From assembly GCA_025201345.1 (NCBI GenBank), contig JAIXMG010000024.1, forward strand, positions 496,001-560,000: 64,000 nt of DNA, in the 5' to 3' direction. Each line of letters begins with the position of its first letter. Within the stretch, counting starts at the first letter, position 1. Of the stretch, positions 33,976 through 43,516 are shown piece by piece. Both the position numbers and the translations under genes were made by a program. Under the pieces are notes generated by a model. The model had not been told where the DNA came from. It saw only the letters and a program-made list of their open reading frames with translations, and searched no databases. Source of the stretch: Thamnidium elegans. Taxonomy: Eukaryota; Mucoromycota; Mucoromycetes; Mucorales; Mucoraceae.

Positions 33976-35848
33976 AAAACATTTTGATGCTTCATAAACT
34001 TTTATTTTTTATATAAATATTTTAGTTTCTATAAATTTATAACTTTTCTAAATTTTCATAATAATCCTTGATAATTTGATCATCATCAAATTCAGATTCC
34101 CATATCCAACAATTCTCACTTTCGTCATAATCTTTCCCTTTTACAAAATATTTTGTTCTTTTTTTATATTTTCTATGATTTAATATTTTCTCAATTTCAT
34201 AGCTATTATTTTGAGTAGCAGTAGTTATCGTTTCATCATCAATGCTCATACTATTCATGTTTAATAAGGTATTTAGTAAATTATTTTGTTTTCGCTTCAT
34301 ATTATCAATTCTAAATACTTCATAATCTTCCAAATTATCTAAATTATCATAAATTGAATTATCCTATAATAAAAAAATGGATAGACTAATATACGAAGAT
34401 TTAATAAATATAAAATTAAAATATTGGAGTTTTTTGGATGAAGAATGGAAAATTAAAGAAGATATTTATAAACATAGAACAAAATTACAGAATGTAAAAT
34501 TAATCGAGGAAATAAAATTAGAGTTATTTGAAAAATTAGGTCCAACACCAATATTTTTCTTTTTGAATGTATTATTTAATAAATATGACTACAAAATGCC
34601 ATATAGAAACTTAGAGAAAGGATTACTAATTATATATCATATTATATCTGGCAAGTCTATTAGAGATATGAATGATTATATTCCATATACATCATTTCAT
34701 GATATATATAAAACTTTTTGGGAAACAAATTATAATGACTTAAATAGAATTATAACCAATTTATTAGAAAACATGTGTAGTTCTATAATTTCAAGAATAG
34801 CAAATGCTGATAAGAATAATCCCGAAAATTTTAAACACATAACTCTTTTACTTGATGGTCATGATAGTAGAGTTAACTATACTGATTTATATACAAGAGG
34901 AAAAGATATGTATTCTTACAAATTTAAAAAGTCTGGTTTTAGAACGCAAGTAATCTGCGATATAAATAATATCATACTGTTTGTATCAGAAAGTTTACCC
35001 TGTAAGAGATATAATGATGGAAGTATGTTTTTAAAAATGAAATTAGAATTAAAATTAAATGAAAACGATTGTATTGCAGTTGACGGTGGATATAATCTTT
35101 TTATTGAACAATTCTTAGAAAATTGTAGTAAGTATGGTAATGAAAGTATTACAAATGATAACTTTATATATCCATATAGAAAGAAGAAGAATATAAATTT
35201 AACTGAAAAACAAATTTGTTTTAATGAAACTTTTGGAAGTTTTAGGAGTAGAATAGAAAATGTATTTGGTAGACTAGGTGATAAATTTAAAAGGTTTGAT
35301 AATAGTAATAAGGTACTAAAAATAGATTCTATAAGATTGTATAATTTACAATTAAAACTATCATTTTTATTAAGTAATATACAAACATTTATTAATTTAT
35401 ATAATATTCCAGTATTACCACATTTCTCTAATTGGATGTATGACGAGTTTAATTACCCATCAAGTTACGTAGATGATAATTTAGATAATTTGGAAGATTA
35501 TGAAGTATTTAGAATTGATAATATGAAGCGAAAACAAAATAATTTACTAAATACCTTATTAAACATGAATAGTATGAGCATTGATGATGAAACGATAACT
35601 ACTGCTACTCAAAATAATAGCTATGAAATTGAGAAAATATTAAATCATAGAAAATATAAAAAAAGAACAAAATATTTTGTAAAAGGGAAAGATTATGACG
35701 AAAGTGAGAATTGTTGGATATGGGAATCTGAATTTGATGATGATCAAATTATCAAGGATTATTATGAAAATTTAGAAAAGTTATAAATTTATAGAAACTA
35801 AAATATTTATATAAAAAATAAAAGTTTATGAAGCATCAAAATGTTTTC
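33976..35848 (+). mobile_element. Fold-back unit Y carrying the chromodomain transposase
   Basis: Inverted arms of about 375 bp (33976-34350 and 35473-35848) start AGGAAAACATTTTGATGC. The arms look identical, including the whole coding sequence of the last 98 residues of the transposase, which therefore appears once in the gene and once, reversed, in the left arm (34037-34333). The middle, 34351-35472, carries the rest of the gene. It is strongly A+T-rich, like the Merlin family at 27759. Confidence 0.88.
34377..35786 (+). CDS. DDE_Tnp_4-like transposase with C-terminal chromodomain
   Basis: 469 aa, uninterrupted. The core fits the Harbinger/DDE_Tnp_4 group: ITLLLDGHDSRVN (first Asp), NDCIAVDGGYNLF (second Asp followed by GY) and FRSRIENVFGRLGDKFKRF (Glu). 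An acidic linker follows, then a typical chromodomain at about residues 413-465: SYEIEKILNHRKYKKRTKYF, then VKGKDYDESENCWIWE. The usual cage residues are Tyr (kept, SYEIEK) and Trp of VKWKG (replaced by Gly: VKGKD), with Tyr in place of the third. The chromodomain may thus bind methyl-lysine poorly or something else. Chromodomains are common on chromovirus integrases but unusual on this transposase class. The codons are very A+T-rich. Confidence 0.82.
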   Translation: MDRLIYEDLINIKLKYWSFLDEEWKIKEDIYKHRTKLQNVKLIEEIKLELFEKLGPTPIFFFLNVLFNKYDYKMPYRNLEKGLLIIYHIISGKSIRDMNDYIPYTSFHDIYKTFWETNYNDLNRIITNLLENMCSSIISRIANADKNNPENFKHITLLLDGHDSRVNYTDLYTRGKDMYSYKFKKSGFRTQVICDINNIILFVSESLPCKRYNDGSMFLKMKLELKLNENDCIAVDGGYNLFIEQFLENCSKYGNESITNDNFIYPYRKKKNINLTEKQICFNETFGSFRSRIENVFGRLGDKFKRFDNSNKVLKIDSIRLYNLQLKLSFLLSNIQTFINLYNIPVLPHFSNWMYDEFNYPSSYVDDNLDNLEDYEVFRIDNMKRKQNNLLNTLLNMNSMSIDDETITTATQNNSYEIEKILNHRKYKKRTKYFVKGKDYDESENCWIWESEFDDDQIIKDYYENLEKL

Positions 35849-35849
35849 C

Positions 35850-36480
35850 TAAGATGAAGAAGATCCATGAAGAAATGAAGTCTGAAATTGTTACGGCTCA
35901 AAATGATCAAGCGAAGTTTTATAATAGGAAAAGGAAAGATGCTTCAAATTTCAAAGTGGGTGATTTGGTATACCTCTCTACAAAGAATATTATTACTGCT
36001 AGGCCTTCAAAGAAACTAGATCATAAGCGTTTGGGACCTTTCAAGATAATTCAAAAAATTGGTACTCATGCATATAAACTCCTGCTCCCAAGGACAATGA
36101 AATTACACCCCGTATTTCACGTATCATTACTCACACCGCAAAACAATAAGGATCTCCCGGACATAAGTAATAGGACAGTAAAACCTTTACCCCCCGTTGT
36201 TGTTGGTGATCATGAGGAGTTCATTGTAAAAGAGGTTATAGACTCTCGGTGGTATCGAAGACGCCTACAATATAAGGTTAAGTGGGTAGGATACGAGGAC
36301 CCGTCAGAAGACACATGGGAAGATGCGAACAACCTAAAAAATGCACCATTGGCGGTTAGCACCTTCCACAAGAATTATCCCAACAAACCAAAGCCTGTCG
36401 AGGGTCGTACATCTGTACCCACCAAGGCGAGAAATAGCGCTAAATTTAGCGCTGTTGCTAAGCACTTGTGCTTGGTTTAG
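35850..36480 (+). pseudogene. Chromovirus integrase C-terminal part and chromodomain
   Basis: The open frame continues the integrase: MKKIHEEMKSEI, AKFYNRKRKDASNFKVGDLV, and a GPY/F-type module (KRLGPFKIIQKIGTHAYKL, then HPVFHVSLL). A chromodomain follows (EFIVKEVIDSRWYRR, then YKVKWVGYEDPSEDTWE) with the aromatic cage residues in place, and a stop at 36478-36480. This identifies the dissected retroelement as a chromovirus (chromodomain-bearing Ty3/gypsy). No 3' LTR is recognisable between here and the Tc1 element at 36668. Confidence 0.92.
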
Positions 36481-36545
36481 CGCTAGCGCTTCAGTTACGA
36501 CTGATGCTTGGTCTAGCGCTAGCGCTAGATTAAGCGTTGGCGCAC
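36430..36545. repeat. AGCGCTAGCGCT palindrome cluster
   Basis: Repeated AGCGCT hexamers, several fused as AGCGCTAGCGCT, occur six to eight times within about 115 bp, overlapping the end of the chromovirus frame. The cluster is G+C-rich in an otherwise A+T-rich setting. Nothing in the sequence states its function. Confidence 0.8.
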
Positions 36546-38089
36546 ATTTAAAAAAAAACAGCATTACGACGGTATGGAATTAATCAGGTCATGGTATAAA
36601 ATATTTATTCAATAATATAATAATCATAGCACATTTTGTAATAAATATTTATATATTCAGGTATATACAGTGACTCACAAAACTGTCCCAATGTTTGGAC
36701 ATTTTTTTTAAACGATAAACCAGTATATATAATTGGCATATAAAGTATCTTTTGTTATACCTCGTTCGATAGAGAAAACTGTCCTCTTTCCGAAGAAGTA
36801 CTTATGTTGTATAAGTAAGGTCACGTGAGATGATTTAAACGCAGCTAAAGTTAAACTATTTATTGGGACAGTTTTGTGAGATATAAAAAAAAAATAATCA
36901 TTTCTATTTTATTAATCTATTAATATTTAGTCCATTTTCCTTTTGCTTTTAAACAAGCATGGATGCGTTTAGACATACTTTCGATGCATTTTTGACACTC
37001 ACTATGGCCAGATATTTAGTAAATGATACTGTTATTAGTGGACATAGTTACTAAATACGGAATATATTCCGCTATTTTCAGTAGAAAATACTCTTCCCCT
37101 TTTTTTTATTCTAAATTTAGATTTTTTCTTTACCCGGGAATTAAAATATTAAAAAGGTGCATATCAATGTTCTATAACATATAGGTATATTACAGCGTCA
37201 TAGTCGTTTAGATCTTAGCACTTACATGTATAGAGGAATAAGTTAATTATCAAAGTACAAATAATATAGACAAATATATAAATTTATTTAAAGAAAAAAA
37301 AAAGAAAAAAAGACACTGCCACGTTATCCAAAAAAAAAAAAAAAAAAAAAAAAAAAATAGAGACGCTACGATAATAAAAAAAATTGATTTACTACATATA
37401 TTCGTGCTTTCTTTTTTTCATTATACGTAAGACTTACCATATAAATTTCAGAATCACGTATAAAAAAAGAGGTCGTTTAGCCAAGCAGAAGGTGACTTTT
37501 TTTTTCAACCGCAGACGTAAGCGACCTTGCCTTTCCCCCCCCCTTTTTTTCTTTTCCTTTTTTATATATACTTTTACTTCACTTTATACACAAAAGACTA
37601 ATCTCAATGGTAACAATAAACTGAATCTCTTGAAATGGAACATAACTGTTTTTCTTCTTCTCTAGTTCATTCGCCTCTATTGTATCCCTAAACGCTAAGT
37701 AAAGTATTTTTTTTTATTTTGTTCCACTGCTAAAACAATTTTTTTTTTGTTCGTTTGCTTTTAGATATTTAACCATTGAATACTATTATGGTTCACCTTA
37801 AGGTACACATCTTTTAGTTATTTTTATTTACCACCTATTAATATCTACAAACGTTTATATATTTACAGAGAAGAAACCGTTTAACCATATGTCTTGGCTT
37901 TTTATTTACTTGTAAGTTTGATAATAACACTATTTATGTAAAACAGATTTTAACCATATATATTATGTAGAAGTAAGTTGTTATAAATGGCTACTGAATA
38001 AAGAACAACGGCTACTAAATAAAAAACAATGGCTACTAAATAAAGAGCAATGGCTACTGAATAGACAGAGATTTTACTAAATAAAAAAC

Positions 38090-39226
38090 GGATGTATCTG
38101 CATATAGGTCTCAGATTATATTTAAGCTCCGACTAATTTAATTTCTTGTAAAATTGAAAAACATATTATAAATAAAATATATATATTAAATTACATCAAG
38201 AGAAAAAAGAATAAATATAATATTTGGAAAATCTTTTTAAAAGATCAAAAATTGAATTTAGATATAAATAAAAATTAAACAATGCCTTCTTATAACTCTT
38301 TGTACATTAAAATTAAAAAACAAAAGTATATTTATTTAGTAACTAAAGTTATGAAATTAGAAAAAAGAATTAATAAATTAAAAGAAGAAAATACTTATTA
38401 CAAATCATTAAATAAAGAAAAAATAAATAATAATATTGACGATAAAATAAACAAACATTTAGAAGAGAGACTAAATAATATAAATACATTAGAATTAGAT
38501 ATAGATGATATTAAAGAATTAGATATAGATGATATTAAAGAAATTGATATAGATGATGGTAAAGAAATTGATATATGCGAAGATTGTGGATTTGAAATTA
38601 ATGAAAATGGATGTATTTGTCCTGATATATGTAAAAATAAAGATTGTGAAAATTATGACGAAGATGAGTATAATAAAATATGTAATATATGTAAAAATAA
38701 ATTGGATGAAGAGGTAGATGAACTGTGCGAAGAGTCACATACGTTAAGTGATATTGAAATGGAAGAAGAATTCTATAATGAAAACTCATCTAAAACAAGT
38801 AAAAATAGAAAAAATTATAATAAATTAAATGAGAATGAAGAAAATATAAAAGTAATAAATAAACTAAATAAGAACTATATTAATATAACTAAGAATGAAA
38901 AAGATCATTTAATTGAAGATATAAAATTAAATAATAGAAATACATTAAAATTATTTAATGATATATATATAAAACACATGAAAAAAGAAATTAAGGAAGA
39001 CTATATTAATAATATTTATGAAATTTATGATAAAAATAAATCAAGGTTTATGAAAAACTTAGAAATTAGTTTTAAAATATGTTCCAGTGATAGAATATAT
39101 AATAGTAATTATGTATTTCCACTATACACATTTAATAGCATAAAAAAATCATCTATTGACAATTTTATAAATTTATTAGAAAAACACGTTATAGAAAATA
39201 TGTGAGACCTTAATACATAATGACCC
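38090..39226 (+). mobile_element. Merlin deletion derivative 1 (keeps second ORF only)
   Basis: 1,137 bp with ends GGATGTATCTGCATATAGG and inverted GGGTCATTATGTATTAAGG, and a perfect 8-bp duplication TAAAAAAC (38082-38089 and 39227-39234). CACTA copy 1 has the site once, near 19617-19630. About 120 bp of the left end are joined to the last 55 bp of the transposase frame (the segment ending in IFGKSF/KD), so the transposase has been removed by an internal deletion while the downstream ORF is intact. Confidence 0.95.
38282..39205 (+). CDS. Merlin second ORF, copy in deletion derivative 1
   Basis: 307 aa, homologous to the protein at 28785-29708. It shares the basic N-terminal coiled-coil region, the Cys cluster ICEDCGFEINENGCICPDIC (identical) and the helical C terminus (FVFPLYTFNSIKK-type segment; here NYVFPLYTFNSIKKSSID). 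It differs in the linker, where an acidic repeat LDIDDIKE/IDIDDGKE occurs several times. The frame is fully open although the element has no transposase. Function unknown. Confidence 0.85.
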   Translation: MPSYNSLYIKIKKQKYIYLVTKVMKLEKRINKLKEENTYYKSLNKEKINNNIDDKINKHLEERLNNINTLELDIDDIKELDIDDIKEIDIDDGKEIDICEDCGFEINENGCICPDICKNKDCENYDEDEYNKICNICKNKLDEEVDELCEESHTLSDIEMEEEFYNENSSKTSKNRKNYNKLNENEENIKVINKLNKNYINITKNEKDHLIEDIKLNNRNTLKLFNDIYIKHMKKEIKEDYINNIYEIYDKNKSRFMKNLEISFKICSSDRIYNSNYVFPLYTFNSIKKSSIDNFINLLEKHVIENM

Positions 39227-40879
39227 TAAAAAACAATGGCTACTGAATAAAGAGCAATGGTTACTGAATAAACAGACTCATGACGTATTTTTTAGTGGAA
39301 TTTCTACTAAATAGGGTATATAAGATACCATTTCAATTTCAGTATCCAACTTACTGCGTTCAGTGGAAAATATACTGCATAATAAATCCAGTATACATGG
39401 ATACTAAATTCAGTAACCATACTATCTCATAGTTTCCGAATTTACAGTGTGCATATTTAGAAACACTTCTACTGTTATTAGTATAAAAAACAACTTTATC
39501 TGGCCACAGTGACTCTTCTGGCTTAATTTTATTGTACCAAACGTGAGAAACTCGTTCATTTAAATCCTCCATGCCTTTCGGTGCTGAATCATAATCGTTT
39601 AATCTACGTTTCAATAATGACCACATATTTTCGATTGGATTCAATTCTGGTGAGTTTGGCGGCCATTCCATAACTTTATAAGACTGTTCCTGAAGAAAGC
39701 TTTCGACCAGTTTAGAGGTATGTTTTGGATCGTTGTCCTGCTGAAAAATTATTTGGTCACGTCTAAATCCCAATTCGCTGCAAGTAAATTCGATAGTCTT
39801 GTCTAAATCATCACTAAGAATTTCCTTATAAAGGTTGTTGTCCATGTTACCACTAATTCGACAAATCCAGCCAACTCCGGCGTATGTAATTGCACTCCAG
39901 AGCATAGTATTACCGCCACCATGTTTGACTTTAAGTTTGCAATGGTGATTATGGAGATCCTCATTCCCTCTGATCCAAACCCATTAACGACCATCAGAAT
40001 TAAATCGGTTGATTTTTGTCTCGTCAGTCCATACAACTCTCTTCCAGTCGTCAATTGTCCAATCTTTGTGTGCACGACACCATGCTAATCTTTTTTTAAC
40101 ATGACCATCCGTAAGCAATGTTTTTTCTGGTTTCTCAATTGCGCCTAATCCCTGACTTCTAAGTGTCCTTCGAACTGTTTCCGAGTTACACTTGATTCCT
40201 AGATCGGTTTCTAATTTTTTTGTGACTTTCACGGCATTTTTAACTCGCTTTCGTGTAACTTGTTGCACACAGTAATGCTTGTCAGTACCGGATAAAAGTT
40301 CTGGACGACCCCCCTTTGCTAATGAATGATCTAAATCAGCTTCCTTACGAATTCTAGATACCGTTGACTTTCCAATTTTAAGTTCCTTTTGAATTTGACG
40401 TAGTGAATTGTCTTTTTTGAGCAATGAAATAACAGAGTCTCTTTTGTTCTTCGATAATTGTTTCATAATGATCTTGCACGGTTTTTTTTACTTACTTTAA
40501 GAATTTAATGCTCACCAAACGGAATAGGTTGTAGTTTATAAGGCAAACGTACTTTCTGTTAAAGTTATGGTATTATTTTTTTCAGAATTCAAAATTTGCC
40601 GCTTCCTCACAAAACTGTCCCAATAAATAGTTTAACTTTAGCTGCGTTTAAATCATCTCACGTGACCTTACTTATACAACATAAGTACTTCTTCGGAAAG
40701 AGGACAGTTTTCTCTATCGAACGAGGTATAACAAAGGATACTTTATTTGCCAATTATATATACTGGTTTGTCGTTTAAAAAAAATGTCCAAACATTGGGA
40801 CAGTTTTGTGAGTCACTGTAACTGATTTTGTACTGAAGTTCAAATTTTGATGACATCATTTAAATTGAAAGGGAGGCCT

Positions 40880-40955
40880 GGGCAAAATAAAAAGCTTTTT
40901 TTTTAAAATAAAAAGCTTTTTTTTTAAAATAAAAAGCTTTTTTTTTAAAAAAAAA
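40880..40955 (+). repeat. Three tandem copies of a 22-bp AAAATAAAAAGCTTTTTTTT unit
   Basis: Three near-identical head-to-tail units, each internally palindromic (AAAAAGCTTTTT), in the 190-bp gap between Tc1 elements D and C. This gap otherwise shows nothing recognisable. Confidence 0.9.
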
Positions 40956-41009
40956 AAGAAATCCCCCTTTTTTACTCATGTAAGTAATTATTATGTATAC
41001 TTTATTATA

Positions 41010-43353
41010 CAGTGGGTACATAAATTGACCCACAAAAATTGTTTTCTAATTATCTCATCAAATAATGGTACTAGCTATTCAAGCTAAGTATCAAAGAAAT
41101 CAGAACAGTCTAAATTTTATTATGAATAGAATTTTAATTATTCTCTATGACGTAATCATGATGTAAGGAAAATAAAGTGATTCGGAATTTTTTTAATTTT
41201 CCGCATAATTTAAGTAATAAACCATTTACGACCGGCACGTAGATGTATCTAAAATATATTTATAGTATATTAATATTTAAACCTTCCTCTATTTTATGCT
41301 ATAAATACCTTCGAACTTTTCGAATATTTTCCACTCACTATTTCTCTCCAAATTTTACCACTTTTAAAAATAACTATGCCTTATAAACTCAGCCAAAGTA
41401 AACGTGATGATGTCAAGTCTCTGATTTTGAAAGGTGAACCTACTATAAACATTGTGAAACGTACTGGAGTTTCGAAGTCTCATGTAAACAGATTGAGATC
41501 AGGCATTATTCCAAATTATATTCGACAACATACCGGAAGACCCAGCATTGTGAAGCCATTTACTAAAACATTGATACGTTTAAAACTTCGATCCGGTTCC
41601 TTACAGTCTGCTCGTGATGTCCATAAATACTTGTGTAGTGTTGGTTACTCAATTAGCTATAATGCCACCCGAAAAGTCATTAGAGAGTTAGGCTTTAGGT
41701 GTAGATTTAAGTATTCAACAGCCGCCATTGATATTACGCATATGAAGAAACGTTATAAGTAGGCGAAAGAACATCGTGATTGGTCAGTGGAAGATTGGAA
41801 GAAGGTCGTATTCTCAGACGAAACCAAGTTAAACCTCTGGGGATCAGATGGAGCGGAATATACGTAATTTTTGAAAGGTGAGAAACTTAGGCCGCTCAAC
41901 TTTAAAGGTAAATGAAATATACAATAGAAAATAAGTCCTTTAAAGTATTGATAAAAGTCTTAATTGTGATTGTTTTTATTTTAGATGAAAAAGAAGGATG
42001 TATTTATACTAAAGGGGTTATACAATTAGCCATTCTAATTGTAGAGTAATAAAAGTCAGTTTTAAATATCATAAGTATTATGGTTAATCCTTATTGATAA
42101 TCCGATTGGCTTGTTATCTGGATTGGTTTAAGCATTTATGCATTGTGTTTAAATGGCAGTTGCCCTGTCATTGATAATAATAGTGGATGATTGTTTAGGA
42201 TAATTCTATATTGTATTATTAATCGTCTATGATTAATAATGTTTAGTTTTGATGTGCTATATCGTAATAATATCGAAGATGAAGAGGGATATATAGTCTG
42301 AGAGAAATGTTTTTTATGAAGTTAAAATATTCAATAATCTACAAAAACAGAAAATAAAAATAAAATAAATAAAATGTAATGATATAATAAAAAAAAAAAA
42401 TAACCCAGAAACTTTTAATATAAAATATATTTTGTAATAATAGCAGAACAGATATAAGAAATTTTATTTAAATAATCAACATGAAAACTAAGATAAAAAT
42501 ATTGTTTATTATAAGTACAATTAAATTTATATTGATACTTAATATATTTATAAATTAGAAGATAATATATGTTTTTTTAAAAAATGCGGAAATAGAGGTT
42601 AATTGTGAAAAAGTAAACATCTTATATCATAGTAACAAAAACATTTCTCTGTATATATCAGTAAAAAACAGAGTGATGGAGGATCTATAGTGATATGGGG
42701 TTGTATGACAGCATTTGGACCTGGTTATGCATGCTGTTTACTTGAGAAAACTATGAATTCAGACCTTTATCAACATGTTTTACAGACATCATACTTTGAT
42801 ACATTGGGATACTACGGTCTAACCCATAGTGATGTTCTTTTTCAACAGGATGGTGCTAAGTGCCACACTTCAAAAAGTAGCAAAAGTTGGATGGATAGCC
42901 AGGGCATGAAGTATATCAAAGACTGGCCACCATGTAGTCCAGATCTTAATCCGATTGAGCACCTCTGGCATCATGTAAAGAAAAGACTAGACGGTTATTC
43001 GCTTAAGCCTAAAAATGTTGACGAATTATGGCGAAGATTTGATTGTGGATGGAACAGATTTACCAAGGACGATATGGATAAGTACTACAGTGGTTATCAC
43101 AAAAGAATTGAAGCTATTATCAATGCTAAAGGGGGATATACAACATATTAATTTTTTTATGTTTTCTCTTTTTTTAATAAAATTTCGCATATCTTCTATT
43201 TCTAATTGAATCTCCGATTTAAACACAAACATCTTACTGGAATTAGTTTAGAGCTTGAAGACGTAACATATTCTTAAATTTGAGCTATCTAGCTTTATTC
43301 AATCAAAAGATATGCTAAAAACAAGTTTTGTGGGTCAATTTATGTACCCACTG
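41010..43353 (+). mobile_element. Tc1/mariner element C with an insertion
   Basis: TA duplications at 41008-41009 and 43354-43355. The ends are CAGTGGGTACATAAATTGAC and its inverse. Its transposase gene is interrupted by about 750 bp of A+T-rich sequence (about 41908-42664). Within that insert, 42283-42317 and 42640-42666 form an imperfect inverted repeat around GAGAAATGTTTT. Confidence 0.92.
41376..43151 (+). pseudogene. Tc1 transposase C, interrupted
   Basis: Left part 41376-41762 holds the DNA-binding region (INIVKRTGVSKSHVNRLRSG). After a TAG at 41760-41762 the frame continues with DWKKVVFSDETKLNLWGSDG and a second stop (TAA near 41864). The insertion then separates it from 42667-43151, which has GGSIVIWGCMT, the second Asp in FQQDGAKCHTS and the Glu in SPDLNPIEHLW, ending GGYTTY. 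Two stops and an insertion make it inactive. The insert begins with GGTAAATG and has TTTTAG at 41978-41983, so part of it could be removed as an intron. Confidence 0.9.
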
Positions 43354-43516
43354 TATCTTTAAAACTAACAATCGAACCATTTTATTACCTTTTTTTTTAT
43401 ATTTATTATTATTTTCATCAACATTCAACACTTTTATTACATTGCTTCCTTTTTTTTTCGCAACATTCCTTACATCAACTCAATTAGTATACGACATTTA
43501 CGAAATCTACTTAACA

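Larger units (their letters stand above)
31744..35849. mobile_element. Harbinger-like palindromic composite element
   Basis: Inserted in the chromovirus integrase with TAA on both sides (about 31741-31743 and 35849-35851); removing it rejoins the frame as EFIAK-MKKIHEEM. Outer ends are GGAGAACGTTC and, inverted at the right, GGAAAACATTT, which are related but not identical. Inside are two fold-back units side by side, separated by 37 bp: 31744-33937 (no gene of its own, carrying Tc1 element B) and 33976-35848 (carrying the transposase). The 3-bp TAA duplication and the DDE_Tnp_4-like transposase suggest PIF/Harbinger. Confidence 0.75.
37000..39511. mobile_element. CACTA-like non-autonomous element, copy 2 (with Merlin inside)
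   Basis: CACTATGGCCAGATA and inverted CACTGTGGCCAGATA ends, with a 3-bp duplication ACT (36997-36999 and 39512-39514), as expected for the CACTA superfamily. Without the Merlin it is about 1.37 kb. It lacks the LTR found in copy 1, and copy 1 lacks the Merlin found here, so each copy is the empty site for the other's insertion. No coding region of its own. Confidence 0.94.
36920..40466 (-). pseudogene. Tc1 transposase D, split by a CACTA element and one stop
   Basis: Leftward from ATG 40466: helix-turn-helix (IQKELKIGKSTVSRIRKEA), first Asp in VVWTDETKINRF, a TAA at 39984-39986 directly before WVWIRGNED, second Asp in QQDNDPKHT and Glu in SPELNPIENMW. After WYNKIKPEE the frame is interrupted by CACTA-like copy 2 and resumes at 36997 with the last residues (KCIESMSKRIHACLKAKG), stopping at 36920. 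Two lesions make it inactive. Confidence 0.92.
36668..40818 (-). mobile_element. Tc1/mariner element D with CACTA and Merlin inside
   Basis: TA duplications at 36666-36667 and 40819-40820. The ends are CAGTGACTCACAAAACTGTC, with a long inverted repeat of about 225 bp holding a second, opposite copy of the ACAAAACTGTCCCAAT site (near 36868 and 40605). Inside lies CACTA-like copy 2 (37000-39511), which in turn contains a Merlin (38090-39226): three levels of insertion. The element follows the chromovirus end. Confidence 0.94.

Noticed and set aside
34037..34333. Independent 98-aa leftward gene
   Set aside because: It is the inverted copy of the last 98 codons of the chromodomain transposase in the palindromic arm; no start ATG or promoter context.
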